Shown one piece after another: positions 9,737 through 18,130 of a stretch of 59,355 nucleotides of DNA. Source of the stretch: Desulfobulbus sp. GTDB lineage: Bacteria > Desulfobacterota > Desulfobulbia > Desulfobulbales > Desulfobulbaceae. A program made the translations under genes and the position numbers. Within the stretch, counting starts at the first letter, position 1, and every line of letters starts with the position of its first letter. Below the pieces are notes generated by a model. That model searched no databases. It was not told the DNA's origin and saw nothing but the letters and a program-made list of their open reading frames with translations. Where the stretch lies: contig JAITGO010000015.1 in the NCBI GenBank assembly GCA_031280615.1, forward strand, positions 1 through 59,355. The letters run 5' to 3'.

Positions 9737-10030
9737 CGGCAGTCGGTATCCTTCAATAAGGTTGGCGCATATTTTTCTTGTTGATACCAGCATTTTGCCC
9801 TGCTGTCCAAGGAGAAGCGCCTGGAGCGGTTTGATCGAATGCTGTAGAGGTGTTCGTTGATTTGCATTCAATGGAGAATAATTATGGATCGATTCGCTGG
9901 GTGATGCTATGGTGTTTTGTGTATAGCCTGTTTTGATGAATTTTGTTCTTGAAGAGATGGCGAGTTTCCCAGTGCCCCATGCCGGTTGCGACAGAGTTTT
10001 CGATTGTTCTTTGCATGGAGACCTTGACCG

Positions 10031-10486
10031 ATGCTTGACGATATCAGTCTGAAAATACTAAATATATTACAGGAAAAGGCCCGCATCCCCAATGTCGATG
10101 TGGCCCGCAAGGTGGAGATGGCGCCTTCGGCGGTTCTGGAGCGCATCCGCAAGATGGAGCGCCAGGGGGTGATCGACGGCTACGAGGTGCGCCTCAACCC
10201 GGCCCGTTTCAACCGCCGCCAGATCGCCTTCATCGAAATCCGCTCCCGCTCGGTGGGCGATCGCCCGGAAACCGGCGAAGCCCTGGCCGCCATTCCCGAG
10301 GTGCAGGAAGTGCATTATGTGGCCGGCGAGGACTGCTATCTGGTCAAGGTGCGGGTGGCCGACACCGCCGAGTTGGCAGGCCTTATCCGGGAAAAAATCG
10401 CTGTCATCGAGGAGGTCGCGTCCACCAGGACCGCGGCCGTTTTGCACACGTACAAGGAAACCGCGCGCATTCCCATCCGCGGTTGA
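10031..10486 (+). CDS. Lrp/AsnC family transcriptional regulator
   Basis: A 151-residue regulator with an N-terminal helix-turn-helix (LDDISLKILNILQEKARIPN and the following VARKVEMAPSAVLERIRKME) and a C-terminal RAM ligand domain (EVQEVHYVAGEDCYLVKVRV). Such proteins bind amino acids and usually control a neighbouring amino-acid gene. The stop is 18 bases before the LysA-like decarboxylase start, so the two form an operon and the decarboxylase substrate or product is the likely effector (inference). GGAG precedes the ATG. It is divergent from waaA. Confidence 0.9.
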   Translation: MLDDISLKILNILQEKARIPNVDVARKVEMAPSAVLERIRKMERQGVIDGYEVRLNPARFNRRQIAFIEIRSRSVGDRPETGEALAAIPEVQEVHYVAGEDCYLVKVRVADTAELAGLIREKIAVIEEVASTRTAAVLHTYKETARIPIRG

Positions 10487-10503
10487 ACACACGAGGTCCG
10501 CCC

Positions 10504-11763
10504 ATGCCGATGTCCCAACCCTTCAAAGATCGTCTTTTTCCGCACCTCCCGGCCATCGTGGCCCATTACGGCACGCCCTTCCACGTCTACGACGAGGCGG
10601 GCATCCGCGAAACCGGGCGCCGGCTCAAGGAGGCCTTTGCCGATATCCCGGTGTTCCGCGAGTATTACGCGGTCAAGGCCCTGCCCAATCCCTCGGTGAT
10701 GGCCCTGATGCAAGACATGGGCTTCGGCTTTGATTGCAGTTCGGTCACCGAGTTGATGCTGGCCCGGAAGCTGGGGGCAAGAGGGGAGGAGATCATGTTC
10801 ACCTCCAACAACACCAGCCCGGCGGATTTCGCGGCCGCGGCGGCCGAGGACGGCTGCATCCTCAACCTGGATGACATCACCCTGATCGACAAGGTGCCGC
10901 GGATGCCTGAATTGATCTGCTTCCGCTACAATCCCGGCGCGCGTCGCCAGGGCAACGACATTATCGGCAAGCCGGAAGAGGCCAAGTACGGGGTCAGCCA
11001 CGACCAGATCGTCGAGGCCTATCGCCAGGCCCAAGCCAAAGGGGCGAAGCGGTTCGGCCTGCACACCATGCTGGCCTCCAACGAACTCCACTACAGCTAC
11101 ATGGTTCAGACCTCGGCCATGTTGCTGGAACTGGTGGACCGCATCCATGCGGAGTTGGGCATCGACTTCGAGTTTATCAATATCGGCGGCGGGCTCGGCA
11201 TTCCCTACCTGCCGGGCATCGATCCCCTGAATATCCAGGCCATGGGCGAGGAGATCACCGCCCTGTTCGTCGATTTCAAGGACCGCAACGGCTACTGCCC
11301 GGCCCTGTTCATGGAAAGCGGCCGCTATATGGCCGGCCCGCACGGGGTGCTGGTGACCAGGGCCATCAACCGCAAAAACATCTACCGCACCTATATCGGC
11401 GTGGACGCCTGCATGTCGGCCCTGATGCGGCCGGCCCTCTACGGGGCCTATCACCATATCGATGTTCTGGGCAAGGACGGCGGCGCCGGCACCGAAGTGG
11501 TGGACGTGGTGGGCTCGTTGTGCGAGAACAACGACAAGTTCGCCGTCCAGCGCGAGCTACCGGTCATCGTTGACGGCGATATCCTCATTATCCAGGATTC
11601 CGGCGCCCACGGCCACGCCATGGGGTTCAACTACAACGGCAAGCTTCGGCCCCAGGAACTACTTCTGGGCCAGGACGGCACGGTGCGGCTCGTCCGCCGC
11701 GAGGAACGGCCCGAGGACTATTTCGCCACCCTGCAATTCGAGGACAAGGTGCTGCGGCTGTGA
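10504..11763 (+). CDS. Fold-III PLP decarboxylase, diaminopimelate decarboxylase-like
   Basis: A 419-residue alanine-racemase-fold decarboxylase. The PLP lysine is in YYAVKALPNP; FEFINIGGGLGIPY is the glycine-rich phosphate site; ESGRYMAGPHG, VGSLCENNDKF and GAHGHAMGFNYN match the C-terminal catalytic blocks of meso-diaminopimelate decarboxylase. RPALYGAYHHI is typical of LysA. The segment usually read as HIGS is HTMLASNE here, so it is a divergent subgroup. Lysine synthesis is the default reading; a decarboxylase for another diamino acid or arginine cannot be excluded. The start at 10504 is chosen for the GAGG upstream. It is preceded by an Lrp-type regulator and followed closely by rsmE. 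Confidence 0.8.
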   Translation: MPMSQPFKDRLFPHLPAIVAHYGTPFHVYDEAGIRETGRRLKEAFADIPVFREYYAVKALPNPSVMALMQDMGFGFDCSSVTELMLARKLGARGEEIMFTSNNTSPADFAAAAAEDGCILNLDDITLIDKVPRMPELICFRYNPGARRQGNDIIGKPEEAKYGVSHDQIVEAYRQAQAKGAKRFGLHTMLASNELHYSYMVQTSAMLLELVDRIHAELGIDFEFINIGGGLGIPYLPGIDPLNIQAMGEEITALFVDFKDRNGYCPALFMESGRYMAGPHGVLVTRAINRKNIYRTYIGVDACMSALMRPALYGAYHHIDVLGKDGGAGTEVVDVVGSLCENNDKFAVQRELPVIVDGDILIIQDSGAHGHAMGFNYNGKLRPQELLLGQDGTVRLVRREERPEDYFATLQFEDKVLRL

Positions 11764-11773
11764 GGAGGCCGGT

Positions 11774-12514
11774 TTGAATCTGCTGCTGCTCGATCCCGCC
11801 GAGCTTGACGAAGAGGGCACGGCGAACATCGTTGCCCGCCGGGCCGAACATCTGCTGCGAGTGCTCAAGGTGGAGGCGGGCGACACGGTGCGGGTGGGGG
11901 TGATCGGCGGCAAGCTGGGCAGTGGCCGAGTGACGGCGGTCGAGGGGAAAACCGTGCGGTTGGCGGTGGAGCTGGCGCAGGAGCCAGATTGCACGCTGCA
12001 GCTCGAGTTGATTCTGGCCCTGCCCCGGCCAATCATGCTCCAGCGGATCCTCAAGCAGGCCACCGTGCTGGGGGTGCGGCGCTTTCACCTCATCCGTTCG
12101 CGGCGGGTCGAAAAATCCTTTTTTCACAGCCCGGTGCTGGCGCCGGAGAAAATTCGCGCCCTGCTCCTGGAAGGCATGGAGCAGGCCATGGACACCTGGC
12201 TGCCCGAGGTCCGCATCCATCGGCAGTTCAAACCTTTCATCGAAGATGTCCTGCCCACCCTTGCCGGCCAGGGGCTGATCGCCCATCCCGGAGTTGCCGG
12301 CACGGTGGCCGGCCTGCCGGTGTCCGGCCAGTCCGAGCAGCGGCTCTTATTGGCCATCGGCCCCGAGGGCGGCTGGTCCGACTACGAACTCGGCCAATTC
12401 CTCGACCGCGGCTTTTACGGCTTCACCATGGGCAGCCGCATCCTCCATGTCGACACGGCGGTGGTCAGTCTGCTCGCCCAGTTGCAGCTGCTCTACGATT
12501 TGCGCCGACGCTGA
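11774..12514 (+). CDS. rsmE: 16S rRNA (uracil(1498)-N3)-methyltransferase
   Basis: SPOUT methyltransferase that modifies U1498 of 16S rRNA. The 246 residues contain the family motifs LALPRPIMLQRILKQATVLGV, IGPEGGW (SAM-binding knot) and the C-terminal SRILHVDTAVVSLLAQL. It starts at TTG with a strong GAGGAGG site 5 bases upstream; no ATG alternative fits the N-terminal NLLLLDP. The gap from the decarboxylase is 10 bases, so it is in the same operon. Its last 22 bases overlap the 3' end of murJ on the opposite strand. Confidence 0.93.
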   Translation: MNLLLLDPAELDEEGTANIVARRAEHLLRVLKVEAGDTVRVGVIGGKLGSGRVTAVEGKTVRLAVELAQEPDCTLQLELILALPRPIMLQRILKQATVLGVRRFHLIRSRRVEKSFFHSPVLAPEKIRALLLEGMEQAMDTWLPEVRIHRQFKPFIEDVLPTLAGQGLIAHPGVAGTVAGLPVSGQSEQRLLLAIGPEGGWSDYELGQFLDRGFYGFTMGSRILHVDTAVVSLLAQLQLLYDLRRR

Positions 12515-14100
12515 GCCAGCTTGCCGGTCAACAGGGTGAATTCCGGCAGCCGCAGAACCTGTAGGCCGACCGCATATATGGTCACTGCCACCCCGACCAG
12601 CAGCAGCAGCACCCCGGCCTGCGCCCACGCCGCGCCCTGCTGCCAGGGCGCGAGCAGTAATTCCAACCCCCATATCCCGCCGCACATCAGGCCGGTAGCC
12701 GCCATGATTTTTGCCAATCCCCGCAGCAGATACCCCAGCGGGTACCCGTCCAACTTACGGTAGAGCACTACGCCGAGAAAGAGAAAATTGAGGATCATAG
12801 CGCAGGAGGTGGACAGGGCGATGCCCCGGTGCTGGAGCGCATCGATCACCAGGTAAATGGTGCCGACGTTGGCCGCCACGCCGAGGAAACTGCCGATCAC
12901 CGGATAACGGGTATTGTTGATGGCATAAAACACCGGCACCATCACCTTGATGGCCGAATAGGCGAAGAGGCCGACGGCGTAATAGGTGAGGGCGTCGGCG
13001 GTCTGGATGGTGTCTGCGCCGGTGAAGGCACCGTGCTCGAAGATCAGACGGATGATCGGCCGGGCCAGCAGCATCAGGCCGGCGGTGGCCGGAACGGCCA
13101 GGGCGAAGACCAGCACCAGCGAGGAGGTGAAGGTCTGTTTGAGGCTGACCAGATCCTTCTGTGCGGCCTGCTTGGCCAAAATCGGCATCACCGCGATCGA
13201 CAGGGCCACGCCGAACACCCCGATCGGCAGTTGCACCAGGCGGAAGGCGTAGTTGAGCCAGGAAACCGAGCCTTCGACGCAGGAGGCGGCAAAGTTGGTG
13301 TTGATGAAGATGTTGATCTGGGTAGCCGACAGGCCGATGGTGGCCGGCAGCATGAGCAGCAGGATGCGCCGTAGCCCCGGATCAAGCGGATTGCAGGCAA
13401 ACTGAAACCGGAAACCGACCTTGAACAGGGTCGGCACCTGCATCAGCAGTTGGAGAATGCCGCCGATCAGGGTGCCCCAGGCCATGCCGGCGATGGCCGG
13501 CTGGCCAAAGCGGGGAAAGAGCCAGGCCAGGGACAGGCCGCCGACGATCGAGCCGATGTTGAAGAAGGTGGAGGACATCGCCGGTATGAAAAAACGGCCC
13601 TTGGTGTTGAGGATGCCCATCACCACCGCCGCCAGCGAGACGCAGAGCAGAAAGGGCATCATGATCCGGGTGAGCTGGACGGTCAACTCGGTCTTGCCGG
13701 GAATCAGCGCGAAATTCGGGGCCAGCAGGCCGACGAGCGGCTCGGCCCAGTAAATGGCGGCCAGGGTGAAGACGCTGATCAGCAGGCTGAAGAACACCAT
13801 GACGTTGCCGGCCAGCCGCCAGGTGGCCTCGGCCCCCCGGTTGGTGTTGTATTCGGTGAACACGGTGACAAAGGCGGCGGAGAGCGCCCCCTCGGCGAAG
13901 AGATCGCGCAGCAGGTTGGGGATGCGAAAGGCGACCACAAAGGCGTCGATTGCGAAACCGGCGCCGAACAGGCCGGCAAAGATCTGCTCCCGGATCAAAC
14001 CGAGCACGCGGCTGCACATCACGGCAATGGAAACCGCGCCGGCTGATCGGGCTATTTTTCCGGTGGATTTGGCGGGTTGCACCGCTGGTTCGTCGGCCAT
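12493..14100 (-). CDS. murJ: Lipid II flippase MurJ
   Basis: Integral membrane protein that flips the peptidoglycan precursor lipid II. The 535 residues carry about 14 hydrophobic segments and family motifs: SIAVMCSRVLGLIREQIFAG at the N-terminus, GFAIDAFVVAFRIPNLLRDL, and ALSAAFVTVFTEY. The N-terminal 25 residues (AVQPAKSTGKIARSAG) are a short cytoplasmic extension. It is convergent with rsmE and overlaps it by 22 bases. No other cell-wall gene is adjacent. Confidence 0.95.
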   Translation of the reverse strand: MADEPAVQPAKSTGKIARSAGAVSIAVMCSRVLGLIREQIFAGLFGAGFAIDAFVVAFRIPNLLRDLFAEGALSAAFVTVFTEYNTNRGAEATWRLAGNVMVFFSLLISVFTLAAIYWAEPLVGLLAPNFALIPGKTELTVQLTRIMMPFLLCVSLAAVVMGILNTKGRFFIPAMSSTFFNIGSIVGGLSLAWLFPRFGQPAIAGMAWGTLIGGILQLLMQVPTLFKVGFRFQFACNPLDPGLRRILLLMLPATIGLSATQINIFINTNFAASCVEGSVSWLNYAFRLVQLPIGVFGVALSIAVMPILAKQAAQKDLVSLKQTFTSSLVLVFALAVPATAGLMLLARPIIRLIFEHGAFTGADTIQTADALTYYAVGLFAYSAIKVMVPVFYAINNTRYPVIGSFLGVAANVGTIYLVIDALQHRGIALSTSCAMILNFLFLGVVLYRKLDGYPLGYLLRGLAKIMAATGLMCGGIWGLELLLAPWQQGAAWAQAGVLLLLVGVAVTIYAVGLQVLRLPEFTLLTGKLAQRRRKS

Positions 14101-14130
14101 CGCTCGTTCAGTGTTTCAGCAGGTTATCGC

Positions 14131-14160
14131 TTGACTTTGCAATCTTAATACGAATATAAA
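14131..14160 (+). promoter_or_regulatory. Putative sigma-70 promoter for the EF-G-like gene
   Basis: TTGACT (14131-14136), an 18-base spacer and TATAAA (14155-14160). It would give a leader of about 225 bases before the GTPase gene at 14392. Confidence 0.5.
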
Positions 14161-14312
14161 AAGGGCTCGTTTGCGCGGATCCGATGGTTACCACGCCTGC
14201 CGTGAAAGCGCGAGGGCTTTTCTTCGCTTCGCCGGCTGCGGGACCAAGCTCGCGGTGGTCCGCCGACGAAGCCCGTTTTCGTCATAACTATTGCGTTTCG
14301 GAGTTCAACATA

Positions 14313-14340
14313 CCGTTCTCACGGCAGGTTGTGAGAACGG
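14313..14340 (+). promoter_or_regulatory. 10-bp perfect inverted repeat in the 5' leader
   Basis: CCGTTCTCAC (14313-14322) and GTGAGAACGG (14331-14340) flank GGCAGGTT. No T-run follows, so it is not a terminator. It lies 52 bases before the start of the EF-G-like gene and could be an operator or a structured leader element. Confidence 0.5.
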
Positions 14341-14391
14341 CCAGGTTCGCCGTGGACGCCGATACAACCGTTGCACTCACTGGAGGACTCC

Positions 14392-16455
14392 ATGCAGGAC
14401 GTACAGCACATCAGGAATGTGGTTTTTCTCGGCCATGGCAACAGCGGCAAATCCTCTCTTGCCGAGGCCATTCTGTTTACCGCCGGTTCCCTGAAGCGGT
14501 TGGGCAAGGTGGACGAGGGGACCTCTTCCATGGATTTCGAGCCGGAAGAGAGCAAACGCAAGATTTCGATCGGCACGGCCTTCAACCAGCTGACCTGGCA
14601 GAAAAACGATGTGTACTGCATCGACACCCCCGGTGACGACAACTTCTTCAACGAGACTCGCTTCGCCGCCCAGGTGGCCGACAGCGCCATCCTCACCGTG
14701 GGCGCGGTCCTGGGCGTACGGCCGCAGACCGAGAAATTCGTCGATCTGATCAAGAGGCACAATCTGCCCTGCCTGATCTGCGTCACCAAGATGGATCGGG
14801 AGCGGGCCAATTTCCAGAAAACGGTCGACGGCATCAAGGAGGCCACCGGCCTTAACCCGGTGGTGCTGTACCTGCCCATCGGTGCCGAGGATCAGTTCAA
14901 GGGCGTGGTCGACATCATGGCCAACAAGGCCCTGCTGTTCGTCGACGGCAAGGCCGAGGCCGCACCGGTGCCGGCAGAGCTGGCCGACGAGGTGGCGGTT
15001 ATGCGCGAAACTCTGATGGAGAACGTGGCCGAGACCGACGACGAGTTGATCGAAAAATTCCTCGAGGAAGGCACCCTGAGCGAAGAGGAACTGAAAACCG
15101 GCCTGGTCAAGGCCATCAAGGAGGCCAAGATCGCCCCGGTCTGCGCCTGCGCCGCACTGGTCAACAAGGGCTCCAGCGTGGTGCTCGATGCCATCGTCAA
15201 CCTCCTGCCCTCGCCCGACCAGCGCGAAGTCCGGGGTGGCATCAATCCCAAGAACAAGGAAACCGCCGAGCGCCCCGGCACCGCCGATGCGCCGTTTTCG
15301 GCTCTGGTCTTCAAGACCATGGCCGATCCGTTTGCCGGCCGCCTGACCATTTTCCGAATCTTTTCCGGCACCCTCAAGGGCGATACCTTCTACAACGCCT
15401 CCAAAGGCACCTCCGAGCGGTTCGGCCAGCTCTTCGTCATGGCCGGCAAGGAGCAGAAGCCGGTGGACGAGGCCGTGCCCGGCATGGTGGTAGCAGTGGC
15501 CAAACTCAAGGAAACCACCACCGGCGACACCCTGTGCGACGAGGCCAACCAGATCGTCTACCCGATGGTCGAGCCGCTGCCCCCGGTGATCGCCTATGCG
15601 GTCGGTGCCAAGAAGGGCGACGAAGAGAAGCTCTTCTCCTCCATCACCCGCCTGCTCGACGAAGACCTGACCCTAAAGCTCACCCGCGAGCAGCAAACCC
15701 ACGAGACGCTCATTTCCGGTGTCGGCCAGGTGCATCTTGAAGTGATCGGCGAGAAGATCAAGCGCAAATTCGGGGTGGAAATGGAGCTGCGGCCGCCCCG
15801 CATCCCCTACCGTGAGACCCTGAAAGGCAAGGTCACTGTCCAGGGCAAGCACAAAAAGCAATCCGGTGGCCGGGGCCAATTCGGCGACTGCACCATCGAG
15901 ATGGAACCCTTGCCCCGTGGCGAGCATTTCCAGTTCTTGGACAAGATTGTCGGCGGCGTTATTCCCCAGCAATACCGTCCGGCGGTGGAAAAGGGCATTC
16001 TTGAGGCCATGGAGCGCGGCGTCATTGCCGGCTATCCCTTCGTCGATCTCAAGGTCAGCCTGATCGATGGCTCCTACCACACCGTCGATTCCTCGGAAAT
16101 GGCGTTCAAGGTGGCGGGATCGCTGGCTTTCAAGAAGGGCGTGGTGCAGGCGAATCCGGTGCTGCTCGAGCCGATCATGGAGGTGGAGGTACGGGTGCCC
16201 AAGGATTTCGTCGGCGATGTCATGGGCGATCTCAACAGCCGGCGCGGCCGGGTGCTCGGCATGGATTCGACGGATAAATACGAGGTCATCAACGCCCATG
16301 TGCCCCAATCCGAAATCCTGCTCTATGCCCTCGATCTCACCTCGATGACCGGAGGCCGCGGCACCTTCCTGACCAAGTTTTCGCACTACGAAGAGGTTCC
16401 CGGCCAGATCGCCGAGAAGATCATCGCCGACTTCAAGGAGCAGGCGGAGGAATAG
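14392..16455 (+). CDS. Elongation factor G-like translational GTPase
   Basis: A 687-residue GTPase with EF-G architecture: P-loop GHGNSGKSS, G3 DTPGDDNF, G4 TKMD, then domains II-V ending in SEILLYALDLTSMTGGRG, which is the EF-G domain V signature. In canonical EF-G the G3 box is DTPGHVDF and its histidine is catalytic; here the position is Asp, as in divergent EF-G-II/EF-G-like paralogues. It is therefore a paralogue rather than the main translocase, and it is not in a str operon. GGAGG lies 6 bases before the chosen ATG. The stop overlaps the GTG of mogA by one base. Confidence 0.85.
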   Translation: MQDVQHIRNVVFLGHGNSGKSSLAEAILFTAGSLKRLGKVDEGTSSMDFEPEESKRKISIGTAFNQLTWQKNDVYCIDTPGDDNFFNETRFAAQVADSAILTVGAVLGVRPQTEKFVDLIKRHNLPCLICVTKMDRERANFQKTVDGIKEATGLNPVVLYLPIGAEDQFKGVVDIMANKALLFVDGKAEAAPVPAELADEVAVMRETLMENVAETDDELIEKFLEEGTLSEEELKTGLVKAIKEAKIAPVCACAALVNKGSSVVLDAIVNLLPSPDQREVRGGINPKNKETAERPGTADAPFSALVFKTMADPFAGRLTIFRIFSGTLKGDTFYNASKGTSERFGQLFVMAGKEQKPVDEAVPGMVVAVAKLKETTTGDTLCDEANQIVYPMVEPLPPVIAYAVGAKKGDEEKLFSSITRLLDEDLTLKLTREQQTHETLISGVGQVHLEVIGEKIKRKFGVEMELRPPRIPYRETLKGKVTVQGKHKKQSGGRGQFGDCTIEMEPLPRGEHFQFLDKIVGGVIPQQYRPAVEKGILEAMERGVIAGYPFVDLKVSLIDGSYHTVDSSEMAFKVAGSLAFKKGVVQANPVLLEPIMEVEVRVPKDFVGDVMGDLNSRRGRVLGMDSTDKYEVINAHVPQSEILLYALDLTSMTGGRGTFLTKFSHYEEVPGQIAEKIIADFKEQAEE

Positions 16456-16967
16456 TGGCCGCGCTTCCCCGGACCTACCGTTGCGGTGTCTTGACCCTGA
16501 GCGACAAGGGGGCGCGCGGCGAGCGCGAGGACACCAGCGGGCCCCGTATTCGGGAGATGCTGCAAACCGCGGGATATGAGGTGGTGGAATATCAACTCCT
16601 GCCCGACCGGCAGGAGTTGATCGAACAGCTCCTGAAAACCTGGGCCGACGAGCAAAAGCTCGATCTGGTCGTCACCACCGGCGGGACCGGCGTGTCGCCC
16701 AGCGACCGGACCCCGGAGGCCACCAGGGCGGTCATTGAATTCGAGGTGCCGGGCCTGGCCGAGGCCATGCGAATGGCCAGTCTCCGGAAAACGGTGCAGG
16801 CGGTCTGGTCGCGCGGGATTGCCGGTATCCGCAACAAATGTCTCATCCTCAACCTTCCCGGCAGTCGCAAGGCGGCGGAAGAAAATCTCGAAGCCGTGTT
16901 GCCCGCCCTGGCGCACGGTCTGGAAAAACTTCAGGGCGGCACCGCCGATTGCGGTCGAATGGAATAA
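16455..16967 (+). CDS. mog: Molybdopterin adenylyltransferase, MogA/MoaB family
   Basis: Activates molybdopterin by adenylation before molybdenum insertion. The 170-residue protein has LTLSDKGARGEREDTSGPRI at the N-terminus, the TTGGTGVSPSDRTPEAT loop and NKCLILNLPGS near the C-terminus, all typical of the MogA/MoaB fold. It starts at GTG overlapping the stop of the preceding GTPase by one base, with GGAGGAA upstream, so the pair is coupled. A Mo or W cofactor is needed by formate dehydrogenases, which fits a selenium-using anaerobe, though none is in the window. Confidence 0.9.
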   Translation: MAALPRTYRCGVLTLSDKGARGEREDTSGPRIREMLQTAGYEVVEYQLLPDRQELIEQLLKTWADEQKLDLVVTTGGTGVSPSDRTPEATRAVIEFEVPGLAEAMRMASLRKTVQAVWSRGIAGIRNKCLILNLPGSRKAAEENLEAVLPALAHGLEKLQGGTADCGRME

Positions 16968-16988
16968 TTCCGTTCGACCGCTTTTTTT
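16951..16988 (+). terminator. Intrinsic terminator after mog
   Basis: Stem GCGGTCGAA (16951-16959) with TTCGACCGC (16973-16981), followed by seven T (16982-16988). The 5' arm overlaps the last codons of mog. Confidence 0.85.
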
Positions 16989-17215
16989 ATCCTGGCACGA
17001 AGCGCGGGGCGCATTGCCTTTTATTGCTTCTGGTAGGGTCGGGTATGTCCCGTTTTATTCTTTTTTCTCTGATATTGTTGAATATCTTTGATGGCCCAAT
17101 GTGTCGGAAAACAGAAATCTTCCACGTTGATGCAACATTATTCAAGAGGTCGATTGTTCACCCCTCGTTCGCGATACCAAACCCGCAACGTGCGTTCCAA
17201 CTGTAGGCTCCAGAG

Positions 17216-18130
17216 ATGGATATCCGAAAACTTGATGCATTCTGCAGAATTGTCGAACTGAAAAGCTTTACCAAAGCCGCCCAGGCGATGCAGCTTTCAC
17301 AGCCAACCGTAAGCGACCACATTCGCCATCTTGAAGAAGAGCTTGGGCAGAAGTTGGTGGACCGTCGGGGACGCGAGGCGGAACCCACCCCGGTTGGGCG
17401 GCTTTTATACAGCTATGCCAGCAAAATACTCCGCTTGCAGCAGGAAACCCTGCAGGCCCTTGTCCAATACAGCGGCCAGTTCGTGGGGAATTTGCTCATC
17501 GGCGCCAGCACCATTCCCGGCACCTTTATTTTGCCGCCAATCATCAGCCGGTTTCGCCAACAATATCCTGACATCAAAACCATCGTCCGTATCAGCGGTT
17601 CACGAACCGTTGCCCAAAAAGTCCTTGATGGCGAATACGATCTGGGTTTGGTCGGGGCCATGTGGAATGAGCGAGGTCTCGAGTGGCAGCCCCTTTTTAC
17701 CGACACCCTGGTGCTGGTCACCTATCCGGGCGGCTTCGCGCACAACAGGCAAGCCATCCCCGTGAGCGGCATATTGGCCGAACCTTTTGTGTTCAGAGAG
17801 CAGGGTTCGGGAACCAGAAAGAGCATTGGCCAGATTCTTGAGAACAAAGGGTACAGAGAGGCCGACCTGCATGAGGCCGCGCAGTTCGGCTCCAACGAAG
17901 CCGTCAAGGAGGCGGTCAAGGCCGGGGTGGGGATTTCGATGCTTTCTCGCCGGTCGATAGCCGGAGAGCTTGAGCGGGGTACGCTGATTGCAATACCATT
18001 GGACGATGTATCCGGAGAGCGTCCTTTTTACCTTGTTACCCGCAAGAATAAGGCGCTTGCGCCCATTGCCACCGCCTTTGCCGAGCATTTGCGGGGAGAA
18101 GCGGACCAAGGAGACGCATCTTCCCGCTGA
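17216..18130 (+). CDS. LysR family regulator, possibly selenium-metabolism type
   Basis: A 304-residue LysR regulator: N-terminal winged helix (MDIRKLDAFCRIVELKSFTK and the LSQPTVSDHIRHLEEELG recognition segment) and a periplasmic-binding-like effector domain (about 90-295). The N-terminus resembles the LysR subgroup often found beside selenium genes, which is recalled similarity and not tested. Its stop TGA abuts the stop of the MetE-like gene on the other strand (18130/18131), so it is the convergent neighbour of the selC operon. It may respond to a sulfur or selenium compound. Positions 16989-17215 upstream show no further gene. Confidence 0.85.
   Translation: MDIRKLDAFCRIVELKSFTKAAQAMQLSQPTVSDHIRHLEEELGQKLVDRRGREAEPTPVGRLLYSYASKILRLQQETLQALVQYSGQFVGNLLIGASTIPGTFILPPIISRFRQQYPDIKTIVRISGSRTVAQKVLDGEYDLGLVGAMWNERGLEWQPLFTDTLVLVTYPGGFAHNRQAIPVSGILAEPFVFREQGSGTRKSIGQILENKGYREADLHEAAQFGSNEAVKEAVKAGVGISMLSRRSIAGELERGTLIAIPLDDVSGERPFYLVTRKNKALAPIATAFAEHLRGEADQGDASSR

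Noticed and set aside
14313..14340. Intrinsic terminator
   Set aside because: There is a perfect stem but no T-run on either strand.
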